Source: Psychrobacillus insolitus
GTDB taxonomy: Bacteria; Bacillota; Bacilli; Bacillales_A; Planococcaceae
Length of the DNA stretch: 64,000 nt
Assembly (NCBI RefSeq): GCF_003254155.1
Contig: NZ_QKZI01000001.1
Location: 992,001 to 1,056,000 of the forward strand
Reading direction: 5' to 3'
The position numbers and the translations under genes were made by a program. The notes under the pieces were generated by a model that did not search any database, had not been told where the DNA came from, and saw nothing but the letters and a program-made list of their open reading frames with translations. The stretch's first letter is position 1, and each line of letters begins with the position of its first letter. Of the stretch, positions 33,330-40,930 are shown in pieces.

Positions 33330-34207
33330 TAAAAGCTTGGTCCTTCTTCTTCAACTTGCTGTGGTTCAGGTTCTAACGTCGGCTCTGGTTCGTTGACAGG
33401 ATTTTCAACAGGCATATCAATGATTGGTTTGTCTGGTTTAATATCTAAATCTTCGGTATTCGCTTTTTCATCGACTTCATGCTGCGGATTAATTTCTTTT
33501 CTTTCATACTCATTTTCTGTTGTATCGTTGATAGCTTGCGCTAATAAATCACTATCGTCACTCGTATTGATAAAGGCTTTTGCTGCACGATTTATTACCG
33601 TTCGCTTTGCCATTTCTTGTGGGAATTTTTTGTGTACAGCTTGTCCAGTTTTCGACTGGCCCCAAGATACTTCGATTTCTTTTTTTGTCATGATTGTGAG
33701 TATTTCCTCATTATCATTCGTTTGAATAATTGCATATACCCCGAGTAATTCTTTGTCCCGGTTTTCAAAAGCTGTTTTGTGACTAACTAACTTTTCACGC
33801 CCGTGATCAACTTCATAATTAAATTCGTCGTCTTTGTAGATTACATTTGCCCAAATATCCTTAACGTTCGTTAAGCGTTTTAATACCGCTTGTGTACCAA
33901 AGTAAGAGCGATTTAGTTGCAATTTGCTACCATAAACTATGAAATAACACTGTGTCTTTGCAGGACTTAAACCTTGTACAACCATGTCCAGTAAAGCGTT
34001 AGCAATTGATTCCTTCGTGCACACCTCTAACGCAGGCTTGCCACTACGATCTACCGTTTCCTGTAGTTTGAAAAAAGCGCTTTTCAAAGCGTTACTGTGG
34101 CTATAGTTCGAAGGAAGCGAAAGCCCCTCGCTCTGCAACCTTTCGATGTTCTGGCTAACTGCATCTGTGATGTCTTTTTGAATTAGTGCTACTGATTGAT
34201 TTGTCAT
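33329..34207 (-). CDS. recT: RecT-family single-strand annealing protein
   Basis: 292 residues. The RecT core covers about 10-230: NALLDMVVQGLSPAKTQCYF, IVYGSKLQLNRSYFGTQAVL and MAKRTVINRAAKAFINTSDD. The C-terminal tail is rich in E and P (EPEPTLEPEPQQVEEEGPSF). The protein anneals complementary strands in phage recombination. No RecE- or YqaJ-type exonuclease is encoded beside it; the neighbours are an MBL hydrolase and an SbcC-like ATPase. Confidence 0.92.
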   Translation of the reverse strand: MTNQSVALIQKDITDAVSQNIERLQSEGLSLPSNYSHSNALKSAFFKLQETVDRSGKPALEVCTKESIANALLDMVVQGLSPAKTQCYFIVYGSKLQLNRSYFGTQAVLKRLTNVKDIWANVIYKDDEFNYEVDHGREKLVSHKTAFENRDKELLGVYAIIQTNDNEEILTIMTKKEIEVSWGQSKTGQAVHKKFPQEMAKRTVINRAAKAFINTSDDSDLLAQAINDTTENEYERKEINPQHEVDEKANTEDLDIKPDKPIIDMPVENPVNEPEPTLEPEPQQVEEEGPSF

Positions 34208-34453
34208 TTAAAATTCCTCCACTTCTTCATATTCGAATTTTATTTTTTTGCCGTTATGATTTTTAATTAAATTTTCAAGTAGGCTCACGAAGTCACTGGG
34301 ACCTAATAGATCACGTTCTAAAGTTGCGTCCTCTGGACATTCCCAAAGTGGTCCAGCATACATCACTGATTCACCGTTAATCAGCAATTGTTCTCTACTG
34401 CATCCATCTCTATCGTTATACGATTCCACTTTGACTACGACTGTTTCAGTCAT
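34208..34453 (-). CDS. Hypothetical protein between recT and the SbcC-like gene
   Basis: 81 residues, acidic, beta-rich: TVVVKVESYNDRDGCSREQL, then SVMYAGPLWECPEDATLERD and NHNGKKIKFEYEEVEEF. It abuts both neighbours without spacing, so it is translationally coupled with the recombination module. No domain recognised. Confidence 0.6.
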   Translation of the reverse strand: MTETVVVKVESYNDRDGCSREQLLINGESVMYAGPLWECPEDATLERDLLGPSDFVSLLENLIKNHNGKKIKFEYEEVEEF

Positions 34454-36448
34454 TTAGATAACCTCCATATTCAAAATAGTTAGGTTGTCGTCACCTTTCG
34501 ATTCCACTCTTAATGTTTTATCTTGTTCTGAAACTACTAAGCTAATAATCTGTGCATCTATTGCGTTTAACTTGGTTACAGCTTCGGCATTATCCACAAA
34601 TATTGGTGCCACAATTCCGTAATGGTTGGATAAGGTTTCGATAATGTCCAAACCTACATTGACACGCATTGCGTTATTCAAGGAACCGTAGTCCACTCCG
34701 TTATAAGTCGTTTCACATACCTCGTTTAAACCGCCATTAATTTGATTTTCGAATAATTTGAAACGAGCCAGTTTGAATTTAGCGTTTATTTTTTCTGTAA
34801 GGAGCTCCACTTTTCTACGAACAAACTCTTCCGTAAGGAATACTTGGTGCTCCAGTTTCTGATACTCTTTTGCAAGCATTTCCTCTTGTTCCTCGTATTC
34901 TTGTATTCTTGCTTTCAGATTGCCGATGTTCGCATATTCAGCGATTTCCGCATCAATTAAATGTTTCTTAGATGCAAGTTGGATATTTGCGTTTTTAATA
35001 TCAACCGTAGCTTGTTCTGACTGATTTTTAATACTTGCGATTTCTTGTTCTAAAGCTTGTCCTAGATTCATAAACTTGATGTATTCAGGTGATTCAGAAA
35101 CGTCTTTTAAAGTCCCTTTAAGCGTTGCAATTTCAGCAGCAACTTTCTCTATCTGTTTCACTTTTTCGCTTCTAATAGTGTTGAATTTTTCAAGATTGGC
35201 AATGTTTGAATTGATATCTTCAAGGGATTTATTTTTGTTTTGTGCAATACCCTTTCCTTTAGTATCAATTTCCGCTAACATCGTCGATTTTTTTGCATTA
35301 AATGATTCGAGCGCTTTTTGTCGTGCAGCATCTACTTGATCAACTGGTAAGTCTTGTTCACATGTTGGGCAAACGCATTCTTCGACATGTTCGAATTGTT
35401 TTGCATTAATATGTTTCCATTCATCGCGTAGCTTAACTAGATCCTCGTTAATGCGTTTTAAATTGCCATTTGCATAGCTAATTCCTTGATTTTGTTCAGA
35501 GATTTTCATGTCATTTATTTTTAAATTACTTTGTTCTTCTTGCAGCTTAGTTTGTAGTTGATACAATTTCTCTTTCGAATCCGATTCAAAAGTACGTTTA
35601 ACGGTTTCTAAATCGTTTTGAACCTTGCCTAGCTCCAACTGCTTACTTTGCAATGCTTGGCCATTCTGAATGTTATGGATAAGTGTTTTGTTTTCATCCA
35701 TTTGTTTTTCGATATCTTTCGAATCATTTTTGAGTGACTCAATATCGACAACATCCACTGGAATAGATTTATTGATTTCATTAATTCGGATAGGAATCGT
35801 TTTCAAATCTTCATTAATTAATTTCCGACGTTCAGCAATCACTTTTCGATGATCATCAAGGGAACGACCTTTTAAAATAAGATTTAATCCAGCAAGTTGG
35901 TTATCAGAAGCAAAAACTTCATCATCTGAAATATCACCGCTTATTTCTAAAAGTAATTTACGACGGTCCTGCCATTTAATCTGTTCGTTGAAGAAAGTAG
36001 GGCTTGTAATCAGTTTGAAGAGTTCTTCTTCGACTAGTTCTGCGACGTAATCTGTATACTCTTTTTTCTTTTTAGGAACTTCATCAATGTAATATTTTGT
36101 TTTGTGACCACTGAATTCTTTTGAAGAAGATCCGCGCTTTTGAACCCATTCTTCGAAGTACACTTTTTTCAAAAGAACTTCTGTTCCATCAATATTGAAA
36201 GTAGCTTCGACGATATGATTCAAGTTGTGAACTTCATCACCAGTAGTCTCAAGTGCTTTAATAGAGAAATCCTTTTTGTTTTGCGAATCCTTGTCGAATA
36301 ACAGCCACAAGAAACCGTCTAATAAGGTTGTCTTACCAGTAGCATTGTCACCGAATACTCTTACGCTTTCACCGTTTGTAACTAGCGAAAATTGTTTAAT
36401 ACCTTTAAAGTTTTCAAGATTTATGGATAGTAACTTTACGTTTTTCAC
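34454..36448 (-). CDS. SbcC/Rad50-like AAA ATPase
   Basis: 664 residues from GTG 36448 with AGGAGG upstream. N-terminal ABC half with Walker A FGDNATGKTTLLDG (about 32-45), two coiled-coil arms, and a central zinc-hook-like CPTC (about 360). The C-terminal ABC half has VAPIFVDNAEAVTKL. Rad50/SbcC proteins hold DNA ends and drive a partner nuclease, but SbcD is absent here. Its operon with RecT and an MBL protein suggests end processing for recombination. Confidence 0.85.
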   Translation of the reverse strand: MKNVKLLSINLENFKGIKQFSLVTNGESVRVFGDNATGKTTLLDGFLWLLFDKDSQNKKDFSIKALETTGDEVHNLNHIVEATFNIDGTEVLLKKVYFEEWVQKRGSSSKEFSGHKTKYYIDEVPKKKKEYTDYVAELVEEELFKLITSPTFFNEQIKWQDRRKLLLEISGDISDDEVFASDNQLAGLNLILKGRSLDDHRKVIAERRKLINEDLKTIPIRINEINKSIPVDVVDIESLKNDSKDIEKQMDENKTLIHNIQNGQALQSKQLELGKVQNDLETVKRTFESDSKEKLYQLQTKLQEEQSNLKINDMKISEQNQGISYANGNLKRINEDLVKLRDEWKHINAKQFEHVEECVCPTCEQDLPVDQVDAARQKALESFNAKKSTMLAEIDTKGKGIAQNKNKSLEDINSNIANLEKFNTIRSEKVKQIEKVAAEIATLKGTLKDVSESPEYIKFMNLGQALEQEIASIKNQSEQATVDIKNANIQLASKKHLIDAEIAEYANIGNLKARIQEYEEQEEMLAKEYQKLEHQVFLTEEFVRRKVELLTEKINAKFKLARFKLFENQINGGLNEVCETTYNGVDYGSLNNAMRVNVGLDIIETLSNHYGIVAPIFVDNAEAVTKLNAIDAQIISLVVSEQDKTLRVESKGDDNLTILNMEVI

Positions 36449-36537
36449 GTTTAAACCTCCTGATTTTGTGATAAGATGTAACTAATATAAAATTTCTTCT
36501 GCTCACTTACTCATTGGCCTGAGTGAGTGGGTTATTT

Positions 36538-36720
36538 TTATTCAGCAATTTTCATTGCAGCCATGATTGTTTCAACTTTTGTTTGTTGAATTGTGTATGC
36601 TTGTTTTGCAATAACCATTTCTTCAATAGAATCTGAGTTTGCAACATCATGTGCAACTTCATCCAAAATCCCCTGTTCTACTTCAAGCCACGCTGATAAA
36701 TTTTCTCGTATTAGATCCAT
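36538..36720 (-). CDS. Small hypothetical helical protein
   Basis: 60 residues from ATG 36720 behind GGGTGGTG. Mostly acidic helix (LIRENLSAWLEVEQGILDEV; EEMVIAKQAYTIQQTKVETI). It is closely linked to the AbrB-like gene. Unknown function. Confidence 0.55.
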   Translation of the reverse strand: MDLIRENLSAWLEVEQGILDEVAHDVANSDSIEEMVIAKQAYTIQQTKVETIMAAMKIAE

Positions 36721-36721
36721 T

Positions 36722-37009
36722 CTATTCACCACCCGTTTTCATTTTTTCTTGAAGTTGAGACAACAAATCAATTATTCCTTTTTGGCTCAAAATCAGCTTT
36801 CCGTCCAACACCGAAATATTTTCATTAGATACCTCACCAGTTACAGCACATTCCATATTCGCTTGATATTTTTTAAGGATGATTTGATCACCATCTACAA
36901 ATATTTCTACTGGATCTCCATCGGCAATATTTAATGTGCGACGTAATTCTTTCGGTAAAACAACACGACCTAAAGCGTCAATTTTTCTAACAATCCCTGT
37001 ACTTTTCAT
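36722..37009 (-). CDS. AbrB-like transition-state regulator
   Basis: 95 residues from ATG 37009 (AGGAG eight bases upstream; an ATG at 37018 abuts that site). The N-terminal swapped-hairpin domain STGIVRKIDALGRVVLPKEL followed by RRTLNIADGDPVEIFVDGDQ is the AbrB/Abh DNA-binding fold. The C-terminal 45 residues, including CAVTGEVSNENISVLDGKLI, match the AbrB multimerisation half. A prophage AbrB could bend host transition-state or sporulation control, or regulate phage genes. Confidence 0.85.
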   Translation of the reverse strand: MKSTGIVRKIDALGRVVLPKELRRTLNIADGDPVEIFVDGDQIILKKYQANMECAVTGEVSNENISVLDGKLILSQKGIIDLLSQLQEKMKTGGE

Positions 37010-37029
37010 ATTTAACATCTCCTGTTCTC

Positions 37030-37194
37030 TTATTTTGTTGGTGCAAATATTACTTTTGTTTGTGATGCAACATCACGATGCACCAGCAACCACTTGTCCG
37101 ACTCTTTTTTTGCAAGCAACCAATCGCTAGATTTAAGTTTGCTAGATTCAATATGTGACCTTTCAGCAGCAGTCAACTTTTTGCCGTTTTTCAT
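37030..37194 (-). CDS. DUF6906-like small phage protein
   Basis: 54 residues beginning MKNGKKLTAAERSHIES, then LKSSDWLLAKKESDKWLLVH. This pattern (MKNGKKLT, DWLLxK, LVHR) is that of the small DUF6906 family found in Bacillus phage early regions. ATG overlaps the rha stop. Function unknown. Confidence 0.6.
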   Translation of the reverse strand: MKNGKKLTAAERSHIESSKLKSSDWLLAKKESDKWLLVHRDVASQTKVIFAPTK

Positions 37195-37904
37195 TGAAAC
37201 TCACCATCGTTTAGGTTCAAATTTTGTTGAGCGTTCAATGTCTTGATTTCCATTCGCATAGCTGTATTTGGAGACCATTCACTAATGAATTGCAAGGCTT
37301 CATCAAATCGTGTTTTAGGCAAATCACCATATCTAGGAATCTCAAAGTATTTTTTGAATTCATTCCAGAACTGTGAGAATGCTCTTTTGCTAATTTCTTT
37401 GTATGCTTTTGTATCCATACCACCCATACATTCAACTACTTTTCCTCTACCTTTTTTATTGATTCGATATTCCTGAGCTCCATCAATCCGCATATTATTT
37501 TCAAGCAGTTCTACACGGTCCGACACTCCACTAATTCGTTCTTCTTGTTCAAGCGCTGCTTGTAATAATGCTTTTGTGCTTGATATTGGTTGTTTGAATT
37601 GTTCTTCCATTTGATTAAAAGCATCGATATATTTCATTTTGAATTGAAGAGCTTCTTTTCCGTTGAAACCCATTGCCAGTAAAGTGAAACCATCACGATT
37701 CATTAAAAACATTCGATATTCTTGTTTATTTTGTTCGTGAATGTAAGTTGTTTCGAAAAATAGGTCTGCCCCAATCTGTGCAAGCCCCTCTATTAAATTA
37801 TCAATGTCTCTCAAGACACCTCTGTGTTCTTTACCGAATACACTAGCAACATTTAAAGAACTAGTTACTGCTTTTCGATTATGCATGACTACTATTTGAT
37901 CCAT
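37191..37904 (-). CDS. Rha-family antirepressor with ORF6C domain
   Basis: 237 residues. The N-terminal Rha domain (HNRKAVTSSLNVASVFGKEH; FLMNRDGFTLLAMGFNGKEA; about 1-105) is followed by the ORF6C domain (about 115-230: ECMGGMDTKAYKEISKRAFS). Proteins of this build work as phage antirepressors or regulators. The start has a strong AAGGAGG site at 37910-37917. A predicted structured element lies 17 bases upstream of that site. Confidence 0.88.
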   Translation of the reverse strand: MDQIVVMHNRKAVTSSLNVASVFGKEHRGVLRDIDNLIEGLAQIGADLFFETTYIHEQNKQEYRMFLMNRDGFTLLAMGFNGKEALQFKMKYIDAFNQMEEQFKQPISSTKALLQAALEQEERISGVSDRVELLENNMRIDGAQEYRINKKGRGKVVECMGGMDTKAYKEISKRAFSQFWNEFKKYFEIPRYGDLPKTRFDEALQFISEWSPNTAMRMEIKTLNAQQNLNLNDGEFQ

Positions 37905-37933
37905 TTTCTTTTCCTCCTTTTAGTAGGTTCTCT

Positions 37934-38048
37934 CTCGCACCCACCAGTAAAGATTCGATGTCATGGCGTTGGCTATTGCTGTCGCTCGGGATTTAATCGG
38001 TCCGTCTTGGCGTACTCCGCTCTTCGAATATTTATTGCTGGGTGCGAG
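37934..38048 (-). ncRNA. Candidate structured RNA leader upstream of rha
   Basis: On the minus strand the element starts CTCGCACCCA and ends TGGGTGCGAG (10 perfect pairs). The pairing continues with three mismatches to a 25-position stem (22 pairs) closing on UAUUCGA/UCGAAUC. The 65-base interior is GC-richer than the flanks and carries two ACGCCA-GAC copies and short helices. It is noncoding in all frames I examined and lies between the small membrane protein gene and rha. It could be a regulatory leader, an sRNA or a DNA structure. No known family is assigned. Confidence 0.6.
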
Positions 38049-38062
38049 GTATTACTTAGGGT

Positions 38063-38164
38063 TTATTTTCCCTTTCCGTTTGTCGATTCCCACAACATGC
38101 CCATGGAGAACGACAATGCGATAAAGATTGCACTGAAAACAATTAAAGTTGCCATTGGTGTCAT
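38063..38164 (-). CDS. Tiny membrane protein in the early operon
   Basis: 33 residues from ATG 38164 with AGGAGG eight bases upstream: MTPMATLIVFSAIFIALSFS then MGMLWESTNGKGK. One membrane helix. It overlaps the preceding HTH gene (ATGA). Unknown function; short membrane peptides here may be exclusion or lysis-timing factors. Confidence 0.5.
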   Translation of the reverse strand: MTPMATLIVFSAIFIALSFSMGMLWESTNGKGK

Positions 38165-38352
38165 TTCGCTACCTCCTCGATTGAAAGCCAATTATCAATT
38201 GCATCTAAATCAAAAATTAGTACACGATCACTCACACGAATGTGAGGTATTCTATTTTCGCGAATAAGTTTATCCACCGTGGATCTACCCATCCGACAAT
38301 TAATCGAAGTTAGATAATCCAGAAGAGCCTTTACGGTTCTAATGCGTCTCAT
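38161..38352 (-). CDS. Excisionase-like helix-turn-helix protein
   Basis: 63 residues. TVKALLDYLTSINCRMGRST followed by VDKLIRENRIPHIRVSDRVL is the HTH_17/MerR-like pattern used by phage excisionases. It is encoded downstream of the Cro-like gene with an operator copy (38371-38389) just before its start. Role as excisionase or early regulator is inferred. Confidence 0.7.
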   Translation of the reverse strand: MRRIRTVKALLDYLTSINCRMGRSTVDKLIRENRIPHIRVSDRVLIFDLDAIDNWLSIEEVAK

Positions 38353-38370
38353 TAATTACACCGCCTTCAC

Positions 38371-38389
38371 ATTGGTGATATTAACCAAT
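38371..38389. promoter_or_regulatory. Phage operator copy upstream of the excisionase-like gene
   Basis: ATTGGTGATATTAACCAAT is an imperfect 19-bp palindrome identical in plan to the four sites in the repressor/Cro intergenic region. It suggests that the excisionase-like gene is also under repressor or Cro control. Confidence 0.65.
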
Positions 38390-38390
38390 T

Positions 38391-38579
38391 TTATTCTAAA
38401 AAAATATCTTTTATTGAGATTTGCAACATTTCCGCTATTTTTTCGAGCGTTTTAGTACTGGGTCTTCGCTTTCCTTTTTCAATATGGTTCATCCAATTTG
38501 CAGAGACACCAATCATTTCAGCTAATTCTTTTTGGGAGATGCCTTTACTCTTACGAATGTCGGCAATATTATTATTCAT
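38391..38579 (-). CDS. Cro-like XRE regulator
   Basis: 62 residues. Helix-turn-helix of the XRE family: IADIRKSKGISQKELAEMIG followed by VSANWMNHIEKGKRRPSTKT. It is the first gene of the leftward early operon, divergent from the repressor, with GGAGG before its ATG 38579, so it occupies the Cro position. It probably represses the repressor promoter. Confidence 0.85.
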   Translation of the reverse strand: MNNNIADIRKSKGISQKELAEMIGVSANWMNHIEKGKRRPSTKTLEKIAEMLQISIKDIFLE

Positions 38580-38601
38580 ACTTGTACACCTCCTTGCATA
38601 A

Positions 38602-38729
38602 ATTGGTTATATCAACCAATGAATTAACCTTAGTATAATTGGTTATACTAACCAAGTCAACTACTAAATTGGTTAAATTAACAAATTAATTTTAATGGTT
38701 TATTTTTGTAGTTGGTTTTCTAGACCAAT
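38602..38729. promoter_or_regulatory. Lysis-lysogeny switch: four 19-bp operators
   Basis: Four copies of a palindrome with consensus ATTGGTTNTANTAACCAAT lie at 38602-38620, 38638-38656, 38668-38686 and 38711-38729. The leftward promoter TTGACT (38660-38655), 17 bp, TATACT (38637-38632) has its spacer filled by the second site. The rightward promoter TTGGTT (38712-38717), 17 bp, TATAAT (38735-38740) has its -35 inside the fourth. Binding by repressor and Cro is inferred. Confidence 0.8.
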
Positions 38730-38760
38730 TTCAATATAATGAGCAATGGGGGTGATGCAT

Positions 38761-39120
38761 TTGAAGGAACACGTAGGTAGTAAAATCAGGAAGATTAGAA
38801 AAGAAAATAAGGACACTCTTATAGAGCTTGCGGAAAAGTTAGGGTATGACTACAGCAATTTATCTAAAATAGAACGAGGCTTGTATGGAGTATCTTTGGA
38901 TTTGATTAAAAGTATTGCAGGTATATACGATGTGAGTCCGAATTACTTCTTTGGGGACGATCTAACAACAGCGGAAGGAAATCTTATTGTCGAGGATGAC
39001 TTAACCCCTTCCGCACTTAAAAATAAGTATGAAATCATAATTGACGGTACAGAAGCTACAGAAGATGAAATTAAGGAAGCAGTCAGATTGATTCGCTTGT
39101 TGCGAAATAAATCACTTTGA
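38761..39120 (+). CDS. CI-like XRE repressor
   Basis: 119 residues from TTG 38761 (GGGGGT seven bases upstream). ATG 38755 and ATG 38746 are in frame; 38746 lies at the predicted transcription start, so leaderless translation is possible. XRE HTH at about 6-60 (KIRKIRKENKDTLIELAEKL; DYSNLSKIERGLYGVSLDLI), then a short C-terminal region ending TEDEIKEAVRLIRLLRNKSL. There is no peptidase domain, so induction is not by RecA-stimulated self-cleavage. It faces the Cro-like gene across shared operators. Confidence 0.85.
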   Translation: MKEHVGSKIRKIRKENKDTLIELAEKLGYDYSNLSKIERGLYGVSLDLIKSIAGIYDVSPNYFFGDDLTTAEGNLIVEDDLTPSALKNKYEIIIDGTEATEDEIKEAVRLIRLLRNKSL

Positions 39121-39221
39121 ATTAGCTAGTAACTTTCTTAATTCTTCTAATAAATGTTTCAAATCGATGGTTTCCTTCTTTTTCATTACAAAACATCTCC
39201 CAGTAAGGTGGTAAGCAGTCT

Positions 39222-39452
39222 TTGTACGATGTCGGTAGGTGTCTCTTATCCGACAGACTTCTGCAAGCTCGTATGACTCAACAAGAGTTAGCGAATCGTT
39301 TAGGTGTCACAAGACAACAGATACACACTTATACTACTGGCGAACGATTAATGTCATTACCAATTGCCAAAAACATATCTGCTGTTTTACATTGTGATAC
39401 GGACGAACTATACGAATGGAAACCTGTGGAAGAACGGAAAAAGAGACGTTAA
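39222..39452 (+). CDS. Second XRE-family regulator
   Basis: 76 residues from TTG 39222 with AAGGTGG about 15 bases upstream. The HTH is RLLQARMTQQELANRLGVTR then QQIHTYTTGERLMSLPIAKN, and the C-terminus is basic. It follows the repressor on the same strand, toward the integrase, and may modulate integrase or lysogeny. Not a duplicate of the first repressor by sequence. Confidence 0.75.
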   Translation: MYDVGRCLLSDRLLQARMTQQELANRLGVTRQQIHTYTTGERLMSLPIAKNISAVLHCDTDELYEWKPVEERKKRR

Positions 39453-39453
39453 C

Positions 39454-39473
39454 GAGTAGGTTTAGACCTACTC
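39454..39473. promoter_or_regulatory. Perfect 8-bp inverted repeat downstream of the second XRE gene
   Basis: GAGTAGGT/ACCTACTC with a TTAG loop directly after the stop codon. There is no T run on either strand, so it may be an operator or a weak RNA hairpin rather than a classical terminator. A second small palindrome, AGTCTGTAGACT, follows near 39488-39499. Confidence 0.4.
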
Positions 39474-39655
39474 ACCGGTAGTCGTCAGTCTGTAGACTTA
39501 CAATTTTCATTATTACAAATTAATTTCCAGTTGTCTAACTATTATTTCAATTGCAACTCTATTTCCAGTAGTATAACATATAAAAGAACAGATGTTCCTG
39601 TATCGTAATAAAAAAGAGATATTTATCCAAATGCACTACCAAAAGGAGCTATATT

Positions 39656-40795
39656 ATGACATCATACAAAGAAATTGGAGAAAATAAATACAAAATTTAT
39701 ATTGAACAAGGATACGACGATAGAGGAAAACGAAAACGAAAAACGAAAACGGTAACGGCAAAGGGTCCAAGAGAATTAAATAAGAAAATTAAAGAATTTG
39801 AATTTGAGTGCATGAATAATCACGACGAAGGAATAGAAGAAATTCGTTTCTCTTCCCTATTAGATCGTTGGTGGGATAAGTACGTGGTAAAGGATTTAGC
39901 AAGAACAACAATTAGTAATTATAAATACTATTTAAATGAACTTAATGATTACTTCGGAAAAATGAAAGTGTCAAAAATAAAAAGGCTGCACATTGAAGAT
40001 TATTTGGCGGAGATCCAGGAGGATGAAAGGAAATCAACAACTAAGCGAACAATGGTCTTAAAGAGTATCTTCCACAAAGCTTATGAATGGGAAATTATTG
40101 ACCGTAATCCAATGGAACACATAGCACTCCGTGTGGAAACAAAAGAACGTGAAATTTATGATGAGGATTACATTACAGATGTTTTCTTGAGAGGTTTAGA
40201 CAAAGTTAAAGAACGCGACAGAGTCATGCTTAAAATGGCTTATTATGCTTCTGCAAGACGCGGCGAAGTTTTAGGATTAGCAAAGGAAGATTTTAATTTT
40301 GTGGAAAATACCGTGACTATAAAGCGTAGTTTGAATTATGATTTGAATACGAAAGAGTTATACCTCGGTCCGCCGAAAGGAAAGAAAAAAACAGGAGGAG
40401 GGAAAACTAGAGTGATCGAGCTACCAAATGAATTTATGGAAGAAGTGCACTCGTTTTATATAAAACAGATGCAAGTTAGAAGGGAAATGCAAAGTGCCTG
40501 GGAAACATTAGATGAAGTGGATCTATTCTTTCGCACTAGAGATTACCGCGTTATGAATCCTATGTCATTTTCAAATCAATGGGCTGTTGTTAAGAAAAAG
40601 TTAGGATTAAAAGATATACCATTACACGCTTTAAGGCATTCATCTGCTAGTTTACTGGTAAGTCATGGAGCAAATATAAAGGACGTGCAAGAACGCTTAG
40701 GGCATAGCAGTCCGGAGACTACATTAAACACTTATGTACACACAACTAAGAAAGACAATACGGTTTCTGTAAACATATTACGTAAAACACTTTGA
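39656..40795 (+). CDS. int: Prophage integrase (tyrosine recombinase)
   Basis: 379 residues, ATG 39656 with AAAGGAG upstream. It has an N-terminal AP2-like arm-binding domain (4-55), a SAM-like core-binding domain (about 64-160) and a catalytic domain. Catalytic residues are R202 (ASARRGEVL), H324 and R327 (LHALRH), H350 (RLGHSS) and Y360 (LNTY). It is the rightmost phage gene, next to the host dprA, as expected for an integrase beside attP. The attachment core should lie between 40796 and the end of dprA. Confidence 0.94.
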   Translation: MTSYKEIGENKYKIYIEQGYDDRGKRKRKTKTVTAKGPRELNKKIKEFEFECMNNHDEGIEEIRFSSLLDRWWDKYVVKDLARTTISNYKYYLNELNDYFGKMKVSKIKRLHIEDYLAEIQEDERKSTTKRTMVLKSIFHKAYEWEIIDRNPMEHIALRVETKEREIYDEDYITDVFLRGLDKVKERDRVMLKMAYYASARRGEVLGLAKEDFNFVENTVTIKRSLNYDLNTKELYLGPPKGKKKTGGGKTRVIELPNEFMEEVHSFYIKQMQVRREMQSAWETLDEVDLFFRTRDYRVMNPMSFSNQWAVVKKKLGLKDIPLHALRHSSASLLVSHGANIKDVQERLGHSSPETTLNTYVHTTKKDNTVSVNILRKTL

Positions 40796-40930
40796 GTTAG
40801 TCACTTTTTGGTCACTTTGTCGTTTTTAGAACTTCGCGCAATTGCCTTTAACCACTGATACTAATGGTTTTCAGTCTTGTAAATTCGAAAACATAACAGT
40901 TTTCAACATAATGCAAGGCTTTTCCATTTT
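40796..40930. other. Prophage-host junction (probable attR region)
   Basis: AT-rich noncoding interval between the integrase stop and the dprA stop, with a GTCACTTT direct repeat (40800-40819). One of the prophage ends must lie here or in the last codons of dprA, because dprA is intact and normally followed by topA. The core cannot be defined without the left end. Confidence 0.5.

Noticed and set aside
37881-38267. 128-residue plus-strand frame across the rha leader
   Set aside because: It runs antisense to three supported genes and the structured element, with no ribosome site.
39112-39186. 24-residue minus-strand peptide (MKKKETIDLKHLLEELRKLL) between the two XRE genes
   Set aside because: GGGAG lies 10 bases upstream, but the frame is very short, overlaps the repressor end and has no recognised family; chance cannot be excluded.
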